A stretch of DNA of 64,000 bases from Gammaproteobacteria bacterium. GTDB taxonomy: Bacteria > Pseudomonadota > Gammaproteobacteria > Pseudomonadales > Pseudohongiellaceae. A program made the translations under genes and the position numbers. The notes under the pieces are model-generated. The model did no database searches. It saw only the letters and a list, made by a program, of their open reading frames with translations, and was not told the DNA's origin. Position 1 is the stretch's first letter, and every line of letters starts with the position of its first letter. Positions 43,417-51,494 of this stretch are shown one piece after another. The DNA lies in assembly GCA_002711845.1 (NCBI GenBank), contig PASF01000008.1, positions 62,001 to 126,000 on the forward strand, read 5' to 3'.

Positions 43417-44859
43417 ATGGAATCACTGTCCGTTGTCGACATCTTCAAGATAGGCGTTGGCCCCAGCAGCTCTCACACGCTGGGGCCTTGGCGTGCCGCA
43501 TCAGGCTTCGTTGACAGCCTCGGCAGCAGGCTGCCCCAGCTGACGTCACTGCAGGTAAAACTCTACGGCTCCCTGGCCAAAACCGGCAAAGGTCATGGCA
43601 CTGACATTGCCATCATGATGGGGCTGAGCGGCGCAGATCCGGTCAGTTTTGACGTCGAGCAGATTGCGCCGACCATCCGTCAGATCCGCCACCACAAAAC
43701 GCTGGCAATACAAGGGCGGCACGAGGTGCCTTTTGATCCGGCACTGGACATCATTTTCCTGACCGAGGAGATCCTGGCATTCCACCCCAACGGCCTGGAG
43801 TTCGTTGCCCAATTGAACGATGGCAGCCAGATCGAGGAGGCCTGGTTCTCAGTAGGTGGTGGTTTTGTCATGCGCGAACAGGACACCAGCGACGAATCCC
43901 GGGGCAGCGGCGCCGGGGTTTCATTGCCCTATCCAGTCGAGTCTGCCACAGACCTGTCGCGGTGGTGTCGCGAAACCGGCTTACCGATCTCGGGTGTGGT
44001 TGCGGAAAATGAAAAAGCCTGGCGCTCCGATGTGGAGACCGGACAGGCGGTGGCGCATATCTGGCAGGTCATGAGTGACTGCATGTACAAAGGGTGCCAC
44101 ACCCGCGGAACTTTACCGGGCGGTCTGCAGGTCAAGCGTCGGGCATCGCAGCTCAACGAGCGCCTGCTTCAGCACACGAACTACAAAAACTATGAAGGCT
44201 GGCGACAGGCGATCCGGGACAGCGGCAATGGCTTTGCCCATACGCTGGACTGGGTCAGTTGTTTTGCGCTGGCGGTCAATGAGCAGAACGCAGCGTTTGC
44301 GCGTGTGGTGACGGCGCCGACCAATGGTGCTGCCGGGGTGATCCCGGCCGTGCTGCAGTATCTGCTGACCTTTAACGAGCAGTTCAATGACAAGGCACCT
44401 GACCCGGCGCTGATCACCCGGTTTCTGTTCACGGCCTCCGAGATCGGTTGTATTTTCAAGAAACGGGCAACCCTATCCGCCGCCATGGGAGGCTGCCAGG
44501 CAGAGATCGGCGTGTCATCAGCCATGGCCGCTGCCGCTTTGACCGAGGCGCTGGGCGGTAGCCCTGAACAATGCCTGATGGCCGCAGAGATTGCCATGGA
44601 ACATCACCTGGGCATGACCTGTGACCCCATCGGCGGGCTGGTCCAGATTCCCTGTATCGAACGCAACACCATGGGCGCGATCAAGGCGATTACCGCCTCG
44701 CAACTGGCCCTGCACAGCGATCCATGCCAGGCAAAAGTGTCACTGGACGGGGTTGTCAAAACCATGTGGGAGACGGCCCAGGACATGAACAGTCGCTACA
44801 AGGAAACCTCGGACGGGGGGCTGGCAGTGAATATTCCCATCAGCCTGAGTGAATGCTAG
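43417..44859 (+). CDS. sdaA: L-serine ammonia-lyase (Fe-S)
   Basis: A 480-aa iron-sulfur L-serine dehydratase giving pyruvate and ammonia. The N-terminal beta domain has VFDIF-like [19 protein letters not shown]. The catalytic alpha domain has [33 protein letters not shown] and related cysteines for the [4Fe-4S] cluster. The usual GPSSSHTVGPMRA reads [11 protein letters not shown] here, a variant also seen in other phyla. It lies 48 bases after the dynamin gene and 51 bases before the M20 peptidase gene. Confidence 0.95.
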   Translation: MESLSVVDIFKIGVGPSSSHTLGPWRAASGFVDSLGSRLPQLTSLQVKLYGSLAKTGKGHGTDIAIMMGLSGADPVSFDVEQIAPTIRQIRHHKTLAIQGRHEVPFDPALDIIFLTEEILAFHPNGLEFVAQLNDGSQIEEAWFSVGGGFVMREQDTSDESRGSGAGVSLPYPVESATDLSRWCRETGLPISGVVAENEKAWRSDVETGQAVAHIWQVMSDCMYKGCHTRGTLPGGLQVKRRASQLNERLLQHTNYKNYEGWRQAIRDSGNGFAHTLDWVSCFALAVNEQNAAFARVVTAPTNGAAGVIPAVLQYLLTFNEQFNDKAPDPALITRFLFTASEIGCIFKKRATLSAAMGGCQAEIGVSSAMAAAALTEALGGSPEQCLMAAEIAMEHHLGMTCDPIGGLVQIPCIERNTMGAIKAITASQLALHSDPCQAKVSLDGVVKTMWETAQDMNSRYKETSDGGLAVNIPISLSEC

Positions 44860-44910
44860 ACACCATTGTTCTATACTCGAACACACAACAGCGATAATCA
44901 GGAGCTCAAT

Positions 44911-46290
44911 GTGACTCTCAAACAGTGGCTTTTAGCGGCGGCAATGGTGTTGCCAGGTGCGCCGTTAAGCGCGCAGGTCGACCGCGAAACCAGTGACCAG
45001 GCCGTGGCCTGGCTGCAGGAATTCATCCAGATTGACACCATCAATCCGCCCGGCAACGAGTACCGCGCAGTCGACTTCTATGCCCGTATTTTTGACGCCG
45101 CTGGCATCGCTTACGAGACGGCAGAGAGTGCACCGGGACGAGGCAATATCTGGGCGCGCTTACCCGGTGGTGATGAACCCGGGCTGATCCTGCTCCAGCA
45201 TACCGATGTGGTGCCGGCAGACCGGCAGTACTGGTCTTTTGACCCGTTGGCAGGCAACCTCAGTGACGGTTACATCTATGGCCGCGGCGCGCGCGACATG
45301 AAAGGTCTGGGCATCGCCCAACTGGTGGCTTTCCTGCAGTTACACGCGTCTGGCGAACCTCTGAATCGCGATGTGGTGTTCCTGGCGACAGCGGACGAAG
45401 AGGCGGGCGGCGCCTTTGGGGTAGGCTGGCTGATTGACAACCATCCGGATATTTTTGACGGCGCCGGCATACTGCTTAATGAAGGTGGGGGCGGCAGCCG
45501 CAGCGATGGCGAGATCGTCTTTGGTGTTGAAGTCACACAGAAGGTGCCTGTGTGGCTGCGCCTGACCGCTGTTGACGAACCCGGTCACGGCTCATCGCCA
45601 CGCACCACCAGCTCGATGACCCGTATCGTGCGGGCCTTGCATACACTGCTGGAGAACCCGTTCCCGCCACGCATCATCCCGCCGGTGGAAGACTATTTTG
45701 CCGGCATGTCACTCGCCCAGGGGGCTGAATGGGCTGACAGCTATGCCGATATCCGTCAATCCATTCAGGATCCGGCCTTCGTCCGGCGTTTGCATGAACG
45801 CCGCCCCGGACATCACTCACTGATCCGGGACACCTGCTCAATGACCCGTATGGAAAGCTCCAACAAGATCAATGTGGTGGCACCGGAAGCCTGGGCCGAA
45901 CTGGATTGCCGTATTCTGCCCGACAAACCATCGGCCCAGTTCGTCGATGAACTGACCGCACTGATCGAACATACCGGGGTCACCGTCGATGTGATCATGG
46001 CATTCACACCGGCGATCTCAAGCACCAACTCCCGTCTGTACCGGGCCATCCAGAACGTCACGGCGGAGCTGCATCCCGGCTCGAGGGTGTTGCCGTCGGT
46101 CAGCACCGGCTTTACTGACAGTCATTTTACCCGCGACCTGGGCATCATCAGCTACGGTTTTAACCCGCTGATCACCGATGACGGCGAACATACCGGGGTA
46201 CACGGTAATGATGAACGGGTGCCGGAAGCGGCATTTCGTCGCGGTGTCAGTGATTATGATGCCGTCATCCGCAACGTTGTCTACGACTGA
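44911..46290 (+). CDS. Exported M20-family metallopeptidase
   Basis: A 459-aa zinc peptidase of the M20/M25/M40 family. A signal peptide is evident (LLAAAMVLPGAPLSAQ), so it acts in the periplasm or beyond. Zinc ligands are in LLQHTDVVPAD, GRGARDMKG, ATADEEAGG and the C-terminal EHTGVHGNDE. A dimerisation domain is inserted at about 210-350. The start is GTG 44911 with AGGAG upstream. Substrate unknown; relatives include carboxypeptidases and aminoacylases. Confidence 0.93.
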   Translation: MTLKQWLLAAAMVLPGAPLSAQVDRETSDQAVAWLQEFIQIDTINPPGNEYRAVDFYARIFDAAGIAYETAESAPGRGNIWARLPGGDEPGLILLQHTDVVPADRQYWSFDPLAGNLSDGYIYGRGARDMKGLGIAQLVAFLQLHASGEPLNRDVVFLATADEEAGGAFGVGWLIDNHPDIFDGAGILLNEGGGGSRSDGEIVFGVEVTQKVPVWLRLTAVDEPGHGSSPRTTSSMTRIVRALHTLLENPFPPRIIPPVEDYFAGMSLAQGAEWADSYADIRQSIQDPAFVRRLHERRPGHHSLIRDTCSMTRMESSNKINVVAPEAWAELDCRILPDKPSAQFVDELTALIEHTGVTVDVIMAFTPAISSTNSRLYRAIQNVTAELHPGSRVLPSVSTGFTDSHFTRDLGIISYGFNPLITDDGEHTGVHGNDERVPEAAFRRGVSDYDAVIRNVVYD

Positions 46291-46305
46291 CGCTACCGAC
46301 TGAGC

Positions 46306-46344
46306 GCTTCGACCGAGAGCCTCGACTGATAGCCTCGACTGGCT
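46306..46344. repeat. Three imperfect 13-base tandem repeats
   Basis: Copies at 46306, 46319 and 46332 share the core GCCTCGACTG; the first is more diverged (GCTTCGACCG). They start 16 bases after the M20 peptidase stop and end just before the blaI operator region. No function is inferred. Confidence 0.6.
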
Positions 46345-46355
46345 CCTTCTGCTAA

Positions 46356-46430
46356 TAAATTAACACAAAGGCTTGCTTATTGCGCTTTTTGTGTTAATTT
46401 ACCCAAAAGCTGCTAATTATTTAACACATG
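46356..46430. promoter_or_regulatory. Candidate BlaI operator region
   Basis: A perfect 14-base inverted repeat, TAAATTAACACAAA at 46356-46369 and its complement at 46388-46401, has an 18-base spacer. A third, diverged copy of the left arm with flank (GCTAATTATTTAACACATG, 46412-46430) lies in direct orientation relative to 46351-46369. The group is 35-110 bases before the blaI-type start, as expected for an autoregulated repressor. It does not match the staphylococcal BlaI box by eye, so assignment is by position and symmetry. Confidence 0.6.
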
Positions 46431-46464
46431 CGATCCTGTCGAATCAGATGGGAAGGACGGAGCA

Positions 46465-46851
46465 ATGACCCAGGCAGACCAACTCAGCCGCCGCGAACGC
46501 CAGATCATGGACATCCTGTATCGGCTGGGAAACGCCAGCGCCAAGGACGTCATGCACAACATGGACGACGCACCCAGCTATTCGTCGGTGCGGACCCTGC
46601 TCGGCAAGCTGGTGGAAAAAGGCCATATTGATCATCGCGAAAGCGGCCTGAAATATGTTTACTTCCCGCTGGTTGCGCGCGAAAAAGCATCGCGCTCAGC
46701 GCTGGGCAATGTCGTGAAAACCTTTTTTGAGGACTCTCCCTATCTTGCGGTCAACTCATTGCTGGATATGTCCATCAATGACCTGAGTGATGAAGAACTG
46801 AATCGGCTCAACACCCTGATACAGACACGGAAACAGCAGAAACAAAAATAA
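46465..46851 (+). CDS. BlaI/MecI/CopY-family repressor
   Basis: A 128-aa winged-helix repressor. The DNA-binding domain covers about 5-75: LSRRERQIMDILYRLGNASA, YSSVRTLLGKLVEKGHI. The C-terminal dimerisation helices carry the proteolysis-type region found in BlaI. GGAAGGACGGAG precedes the ATG. Ten to eighteen bases later comes an M56 metalloprotease gene, the classic pairing in which the protease relieves repression. Targets could include itself, the class D beta-lactamase nearby, or other genes. Confidence 0.92.
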   Translation: MTQADQLSRRERQIMDILYRLGNASAKDVMHNMDDAPSYSSVRTLLGKLVEKGHIDHRESGLKYVYFPLVAREKASRSALGNVVKTFFEDSPYLAVNSLLDMSINDLSDEELNRLNTLIQTRKQQKQK

Positions 46852-46869
46852 AAATCACAGGTGAGTACC

Positions 46870-48285
46870 ATGGCTATCCCGATCATGCTGACAGATACAC
46901 TTTACTGGGTCACTTCCGTCTTACATCAGTCACCGCTGCTGATGGCCACCCTCGACGTAGTCCTGAAGTCGATTGTGGTACTGATACCGTTCGCGCTGCT
47001 GGATGCTGCCTTTGGGGAAAAACTGGCGAATACCAGTCGGCATCTGCTTTGGTTGAACGGGCTGTTATGCCTGGTCATTCTACCCTGGTTACCCGCGTTG
47101 CTGACGCTTCTTCCGGGCGCTTTGGCGGGCCACCAGAGTGCAACAGCGAGCGCCTGGTTTGAATTAACCGTATTACCGCAACAAAGTGCTGCAGGCCAGC
47201 TGTTTAACACAGGCACCGTCATACTGGTGGGTTACCTGATAGCGGTGCTGCTGATGCTGGGCCGGCTGCTGATTGCCCTGCAAAGTGCCCGCAGACTCTA
47301 CAGCAACGCCGTGCCGATGGCAGATCAGGACACAACAAGCCTGCTTGCCAGGCTCAGACAGCAGCTCACCATCAAACGCCCGGTAAGTCTGCGTGTCAGC
47401 GACACCCTCGAATCGCCCGTTTCTTTTGGCCTGCTGAGACCGACAATCATCGTGCCGGTGCAGGCGCGTGACTGGAGCGAGTCCATCATGACCGATGTGC
47501 TGTTGCATGAGCTTTGCCACATCAAACGGCTGGACTGGCTGACAGCATTACTGGCCTATGCGCTGGGCTGTGCCTACTGGGCGAACCCACTGGTGTGGCT
47601 GGCAGTCAGGCGGTTACGAGAAGAATCGGAACACAGCTGCGATGCAGCAGTACTGAACACCGGGCGCTGCGACACCGACTATGCCGAAAGCCTGCTGGGT
47701 GTGGCCACTCATTGCGTTCAGGCCCGACGCAACCGGGGCAGCAACCCTGCGTTGATGCAGACCATGTTCGATCAAACCACCCTAAAAACAAGAATAAGCC
47801 GAGTGCTGGAGGAGAACAAAATGCAAGCAAGAGACACACAAAACCAGATCAAAACAACCATGGCACTGTCGCTGATACTGTCTGCCGCAGTGCTGAGCGT
47901 CCTGGGTGCTACGCAGGTGCTGTCAGCCCAGGAGCTGGGAAGCACGCCCGTCACCCGCGCAGTCAACGAAGAAATGTTACCCCTGCACACAGAGGAACCG
48001 GTTTACCCGCGGGCTGCTGCTGATGCGGGCATCGAAGGTTGGGTGCAAATGCGCTTCACCGTCACGGCGGACGGCACCATTGACGAAAGTTCGCTGGCAG
48101 TGGTGGACGCCGAACCGGCCGACACATTTAACAGCAGCGCCATAGCCGCGGCAAAAAAATTCCGGTTCAGCCCGCGAATAAGAGAAGGCCAGCCGGTTGC
48201 CGTGCCCAATGTCCAGTATGTTTTCCGATACAAGCTGGAAGCTGACCCGCTCGAACCATCGGATCCGGCCGACCCAACGGATTAA
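46870..48285 (+). CDS. BlaR1-like M56 metalloprotease with C-terminal TonB domain
   Basis: A 471-aa membrane protease. About four transmembrane segments surround the zinc motif HELCHIKRLDW near residue 213, with the downstream Glu in REESEHSCDAAV. A further membrane helix near 330-350 (MALSLILSAAVLSVLGA) is followed by a periplasmic TonB_C-type domain at about 375-460 (EPVYPRAAADAGIEGWVQMR). Classical BlaR1 instead ends in a penicillin-binding sensor domain, which is absent. I start at ATG 46870 with AGGTGAG upstream; GTG 46861 is possible. It converges on the beta-lactamase gene with 17 bases between. Confidence 0.9.
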   Translation: MAIPIMLTDTLYWVTSVLHQSPLLMATLDVVLKSIVVLIPFALLDAAFGEKLANTSRHLLWLNGLLCLVILPWLPALLTLLPGALAGHQSATASAWFELTVLPQQSAAGQLFNTGTVILVGYLIAVLLMLGRLLIALQSARRLYSNAVPMADQDTTSLLARLRQQLTIKRPVSLRVSDTLESPVSFGLLRPTIIVPVQARDWSESIMTDVLLHELCHIKRLDWLTALLAYALGCAYWANPLVWLAVRRLREESEHSCDAAVLNTGRCDTDYAESLLGVATHCVQARRNRGSNPALMQTMFDQTTLKTRISRVLEENKMQARDTQNQIKTTMALSLILSAAVLSVLGATQVLSAQELGSTPVTRAVNEEMLPLHTEEPVYPRAAADAGIEGWVQMRFTVTADGTIDESSLAVVDAEPADTFNSSAIAAAKKFRFSPRIREGQPVAVPNVQYVFRYKLEADPLEPSDPADPTD

Positions 48286-48302
48286 ACAGCCAGGTGACCC
48301 AT

Positions 48303-49196
48303 TTACTGATGCCCGACCCCAGGCAGCACACCCAGCTCACGCAGAACATCGCGGGTGATCGACAATCGTGCCGGAATGAAACCTGAATCCGGTGCGGTTG
48401 CCGTCAGTACCGTGGCAAACAGGGTCACGTTGTTGTCATGCTCTACCCAGCCGATCCACCAACCGGTGTTTTTGTCTCCGTCCAGCACGGCCAGACCGGT
48501 TTTTGCGCGCAGCACGTACTCATCAGTGACTTCGATACTCATGATCTCTTTGACTGTGTTCTGTGCACTGATCGAGAAGGGTAGTGCGTTGTGGTACAGC
48601 CGGCGCAGCACATCAATCTGCTGCAGGGGAGATATGCGAAGGTCACCGGTCAGCCAGAATTGGTCGATACCACCGTTGATATTCTGATTGCCGTAGGCGG
48701 CATCCGACAATGCCCGCTGCATGCCTGACTCACCAACAGCGCGCACCAATGCCTGATAGTGTGGCACCGATGATAACCTGAAGGCATCACGCAACGTCAG
48801 ATCGGCATTGGTTTCCGTGCGCCCCCGCGTGACCCCATCCCAGGGCAGCACCGACTCTGCATTCGCCACCAGCCCGGTTTGCAGTGCAACCAGTGAACTC
48901 AGGATCTTGAACGTCGAGGCAGGAATGTGCTGCTGCGCAACGCTGTTTTTGTCGGATGCATAATACCGGCCCCGATTAAGGTCGTGGATCAGCATCGTGC
49001 CGTGATAGCCGCTGGCGTCGATGACGGCCTGCGCGTAGGGCAGCTCAGCAATCATGGCATCGGTCGGCAGCTGGGCAATCGTACCCGCGGGCAGCAGCGC
49101 ACTGCAAAGCACACCTATGCTGATGCAGGCAGCCCTGAGATGCCGCGTTAGCAGGTGGCTGCATGACTCAGGGCCGGTGTTCAGAATCAGTTTCAT
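48303..49196 (-). CDS. Class D beta-lactamase (OXA-type)
   Basis: A 297-aa periplasmic serine beta-lactamase with a signal peptide (CISIGVLCSALLPAGTIAQ). Class D motifs are all in place: STFK at 94-97 with the lysine that is carboxylated, SSV at 142-144, YGN at 168-170, and KTG at 232-234, followed by GWWIGW. It should hydrolyse penicillins; spectrum cannot be inferred. AGGA precedes ATG 49196. Its first 29 bases overlap the end of the upstream MFS gene, so the two may be cotranscribed. There is no sign of IS elements or an integron. Confidence 0.94.
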   Translation of the reverse strand: MKLILNTGPESCSHLLTRHLRAACISIGVLCSALLPAGTIAQLPTDAMIAELPYAQAVIDASGYHGTMLIHDLNRGRYYASDKNSVAQQHIPASTFKILSSLVALQTGLVANAESVLPWDGVTRGRTETNADLTLRDAFRLSSVPHYQALVRAVGESGMQRALSDAAYGNQNINGGIDQFWLTGDLRISPLQQIDVLRRLYHNALPFSISAQNTVKEIMSIEVTDEYVLRAKTGLAVLDGDKNTGWWIGWVEHDNNVTLFATVLTATAPDSGFIPARLSITRDVLRELGVLPGVGHQ

Positions 49197-50646
49197 GAGT
49201 ATCCTCGTTATCTGTGACAGAGTTGTTTGGCGGGCTGGGCAGAGAGTCAGAGTCCGCATCGGCAGGGTTGCGACGGGTGACGCTCAACCAGTCCAGAGAG
49301 ATCCCGGAAATGGCATTGAAGCGGGACACCCGATAAATGACCTGCAGAAATCTTGGCCGGCGCCGCAGTCTGGGCTCGACCGCTCGCGCCCAGAACCAGA
49401 TCGCTATCACCGCGCGTAGCCCTGAGCTGACACAAAATACGATAAACAGCGGGCTGCCAATCCCGCTCAGCCATTGCCAGGCAATCACCAGCTGAGTCGA
49501 ACCGGCAGCAATATAACCACCGGCCAGGGCACCCACAAAAACCATGCTGGCACCCAGCGCCGACTGAGTGGCGGCGTACACCGCAAAATCGCTTTTGGTG
49601 GGACGAATATCATACAGATAATTGGCCGTGCTTAACGTGAACCCGCTCCACACCAGCCCCGAGACCATCTGCACGACTAGCAGGTAATAAAAATCCGGTG
49701 ACGCCAGCCACAGTAAAGGAATCACCGGAATTGTAAGACAACAAAAACGCATGACCAGTCGGTTGCCAAAGCGGTCGGTGAAACGCCCCCAAAAACTCAG
49801 CGTCAGGAATTGCGTGATGATTGAGGCAATGGCATTGAGGCTGTATTCAAGGTAAGTGAATTCCAGGTCGCGCAACATGTACAACGCAAAAAAAGGCGCA
49901 GAGATAGCGACCACGCCCTGCATGCCCGCCACAAAAAAACTGTAGTCGCGGAAAGTCTTGTCGTGCAGAGACTGATAGAGTTGCTGCATGCTTTGACGAA
50001 AACCTTTACGGCGCTCCGGATGAGGCCGCGGATCCGGGTCATGCATCAATGCCAGCAGACGTGCTGACATGGCACGACCGATGGCGGCGATGCCGAACAG
50101 CAACGTGAATCCCAGCCACGCCATGTCTGCACGAGCACTCAGCGTCAGCAGTATCCCGCCCCCGACGAATACCAGCAGTGACGCAACCATGGTCAGCCGC
50201 GTGCGCGCGGCAAAAAATGCGCCGCGCCGCCGCTGGGGGACAATACTGCCCATCCAGGCCCGCCACTGTGGTTGAATGAAATTGATACAGGAGAAATACA
50301 GAACAGCCAGCATGATAAGCCAGCGCACGGCATTGTCCGGTCTGCTGGCAGCCAGCGCGGCCAATAACACCACCACAGCTGCCTGTACCATCGCCGTCAC
50401 TACCACCATGGGTTTACGTGGCAGGTAATTACCCAGCCAGGCCGATAACAGCTGCAGTAGGGCGCCGAACAATTGCGGAATGGCCATCAGCCAGCCCATT
50501 TGCACGGCCGTAGCCTGCAGATGGATGGCAAAGGCGTTAAAGAAATTGTCGCCGGTTGCCGTCATGGTGGATGATGCCACCGCTTCTTTCTGTGAAAGAC
50601 TCAGCGTTCGCCTCAGCCAGGCGCTTCGTGGCGGCCCGCTGCTCAT
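49168..50646 (-). CDS. Major facilitator superfamily transporter
   Basis: A membrane transporter of about 492 aa with 12 predicted helices and a basic loop between helices 6 and 7 (HDPDPRPHPERRKGFRQ). The loop 2-3 motif is only weakly MFS-like (AWLGNYLPRKPM). The C-terminus is hydrophilic and acidic (about 40 residues). It resembles uncharacterised proteobacterial MFS proteins that sit with no known substrate. Start choice is uncertain: ATG 50646 used, with TTG 50679 or 50676 possible. The 3' end overlaps the beta-lactamase gene by 29 bases. Confidence 0.87.
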   Translation of the reverse strand: MSSGPPRSAWLRRTLSLSQKEAVASSTMTATGDNFFNAFAIHLQATAVQMGWLMAIPQLFGALLQLLSAWLGNYLPRKPMVVVTAMVQAAVVVLLAALAASRPDNAVRWLIMLAVLYFSCINFIQPQWRAWMGSIVPQRRRGAFFAARTRLTMVASLLVFVGGGILLTLSARADMAWLGFTLLFGIAAIGRAMSARLLALMHDPDPRPHPERRKGFRQSMQQLYQSLHDKTFRDYSFFVAGMQGVVAISAPFFALYMLRDLEFTYLEYSLNAIASIITQFLTLSFWGRFTDRFGNRLVMRFCCLTIPVIPLLWLASPDFYYLLVVQMVSGLVWSGFTLSTANYLYDIRPTKSDFAVYAATQSALGASMVFVGALAGGYIAAGSTQLVIAWQWLSGIGSPLFIVFCVSSGLRAVIAIWFWARAVEPRLRRRPRFLQVIYRVSRFNAISGISLDWLSVTRRNPADADSDSLPSPPNNSVTDNEDTHETDSEHRP

Positions 50647-50813
50647 GTCCGGGCTATCAGTTTTCTCGGGGGTCAACAAACCAGAGCTCGCTTAGGCCAG
50701 TCAAAGTCACTATCGTAGCATCATTGTTGGCTCTCGCAGTTGTCGATTTTTGCTGGTTTGCGGTAATCTAGCGACATTCGCACAGATCGCTTTTACAGCT
50801 TGGATATCCCCCC

Positions 50814-51359
50814 ATGGCCAAATCACTATCGGAACAATTACTGGGCGCAGGCCTGGTCGACCAGAAAAAAGCAAAACAGGCACAGCAGGAAAAGCGCAAG
50901 GAAACGCGGGCGCAGCACAAACGCAAACAGCCCCCCGTCGACCAGACCCAGGTGAGACTGGCGCAGGAGCGCGCCGCCAAGGCAGAGCAGGACCGGGCGC
51001 TCAACCAGCAGCGCCGGGAGGCCGAGAACCTGAAGGCGATGCGCGCCCAGGTGCGCCAGATGCTTGACCACAGCGGCGTCAAGCCGGATGGTGATATCCG
51101 CTTTAACTTTAACGACCCGCGCAACAACAGGATCAAGTCGCTGCTTGTCAGTGCGCGACAGCAAAACCAGTTGGCACAAGGGCAGCTGGCGGTATGCTCG
51201 GACAGTGACCGGTTTGTGCTGGTGCCCAGGAACATTGCCGATAAGATCGCGCAACGCTTTCAGGACGCCGTCATTTTCCTTGCCGACTATAAAAATGACA
51301 CGTTGTCCGAAGACGACCCCTACAAGGACTTCCCAATTCCGGATGACCTGATGTGGTAG
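50814..51359 (+). CDS. YaiL-like DUF2058 protein
   Basis: A 181-aa protein of the DUF2058 family (YaiL). The N-terminal 80 residues are highly charged and likely a coiled coil (KKAKQAQQEKRKETRAQHK). The C-terminal part (DIRFNFNDPRNNRIKSLLV to the end DFPIPDDLMW) is the conserved domain, described as nucleoprotein or polynucleotide-associated. No enzymatic motif is visible. It is a single gene between the divergent MFS gene and the TonB receptor. Confidence 0.92.
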   Translation: MAKSLSEQLLGAGLVDQKKAKQAQQEKRKETRAQHKRKQPPVDQTQVRLAQERAAKAEQDRALNQQRREAENLKAMRAQVRQMLDHSGVKPDGDIRFNFNDPRNNRIKSLLVSARQQNQLAQGQLAVCSDSDRFVLVPRNIADKIAQRFQDAVIFLADYKNDTLSEDDPYKDFPIPDDLMW

Positions 51360-51399
51360 GCCACCGCGCTGTCAGTACTGTCACGCCCCCTACGTCAAT

Positions 51400-51427
51400 C
51401 GCCCCATTTGGGCCGCTTTTTTTGTAT
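51400..51427 (+). terminator. Weak intrinsic terminator after the YaiL-like gene
   Basis: A short GCCC/GGGC stem with five-base loop is followed after two bases by CTTTTTTTG. It lies 40-70 bases after the stop. The stem is short, so efficiency is uncertain. Confidence 0.5.
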
Positions 51428-51450
51428 TCAGGGTTGTCGGCATGTGACAT

Positions 51451-51469
51451 TATGATATGCTATATCATA
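51451..51469. promoter_or_regulatory. Candidate metalloregulator operator upstream of the TonB receptor
   Basis: A perfect inverted repeat TATGATAT-GCT-ATATCATA lies 26-44 bases before the receptor ATG. Such AT-rich dyads fit FUR-family sites (Zur or Fur). The receptor looks zinc-related, so Zur is the first guess; the match to published Zur consensus is only partial by eye. Confidence 0.5.
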
Positions 51470-51494
51470 TTAGTCAGCCCTCGGAGCCAGCCCC

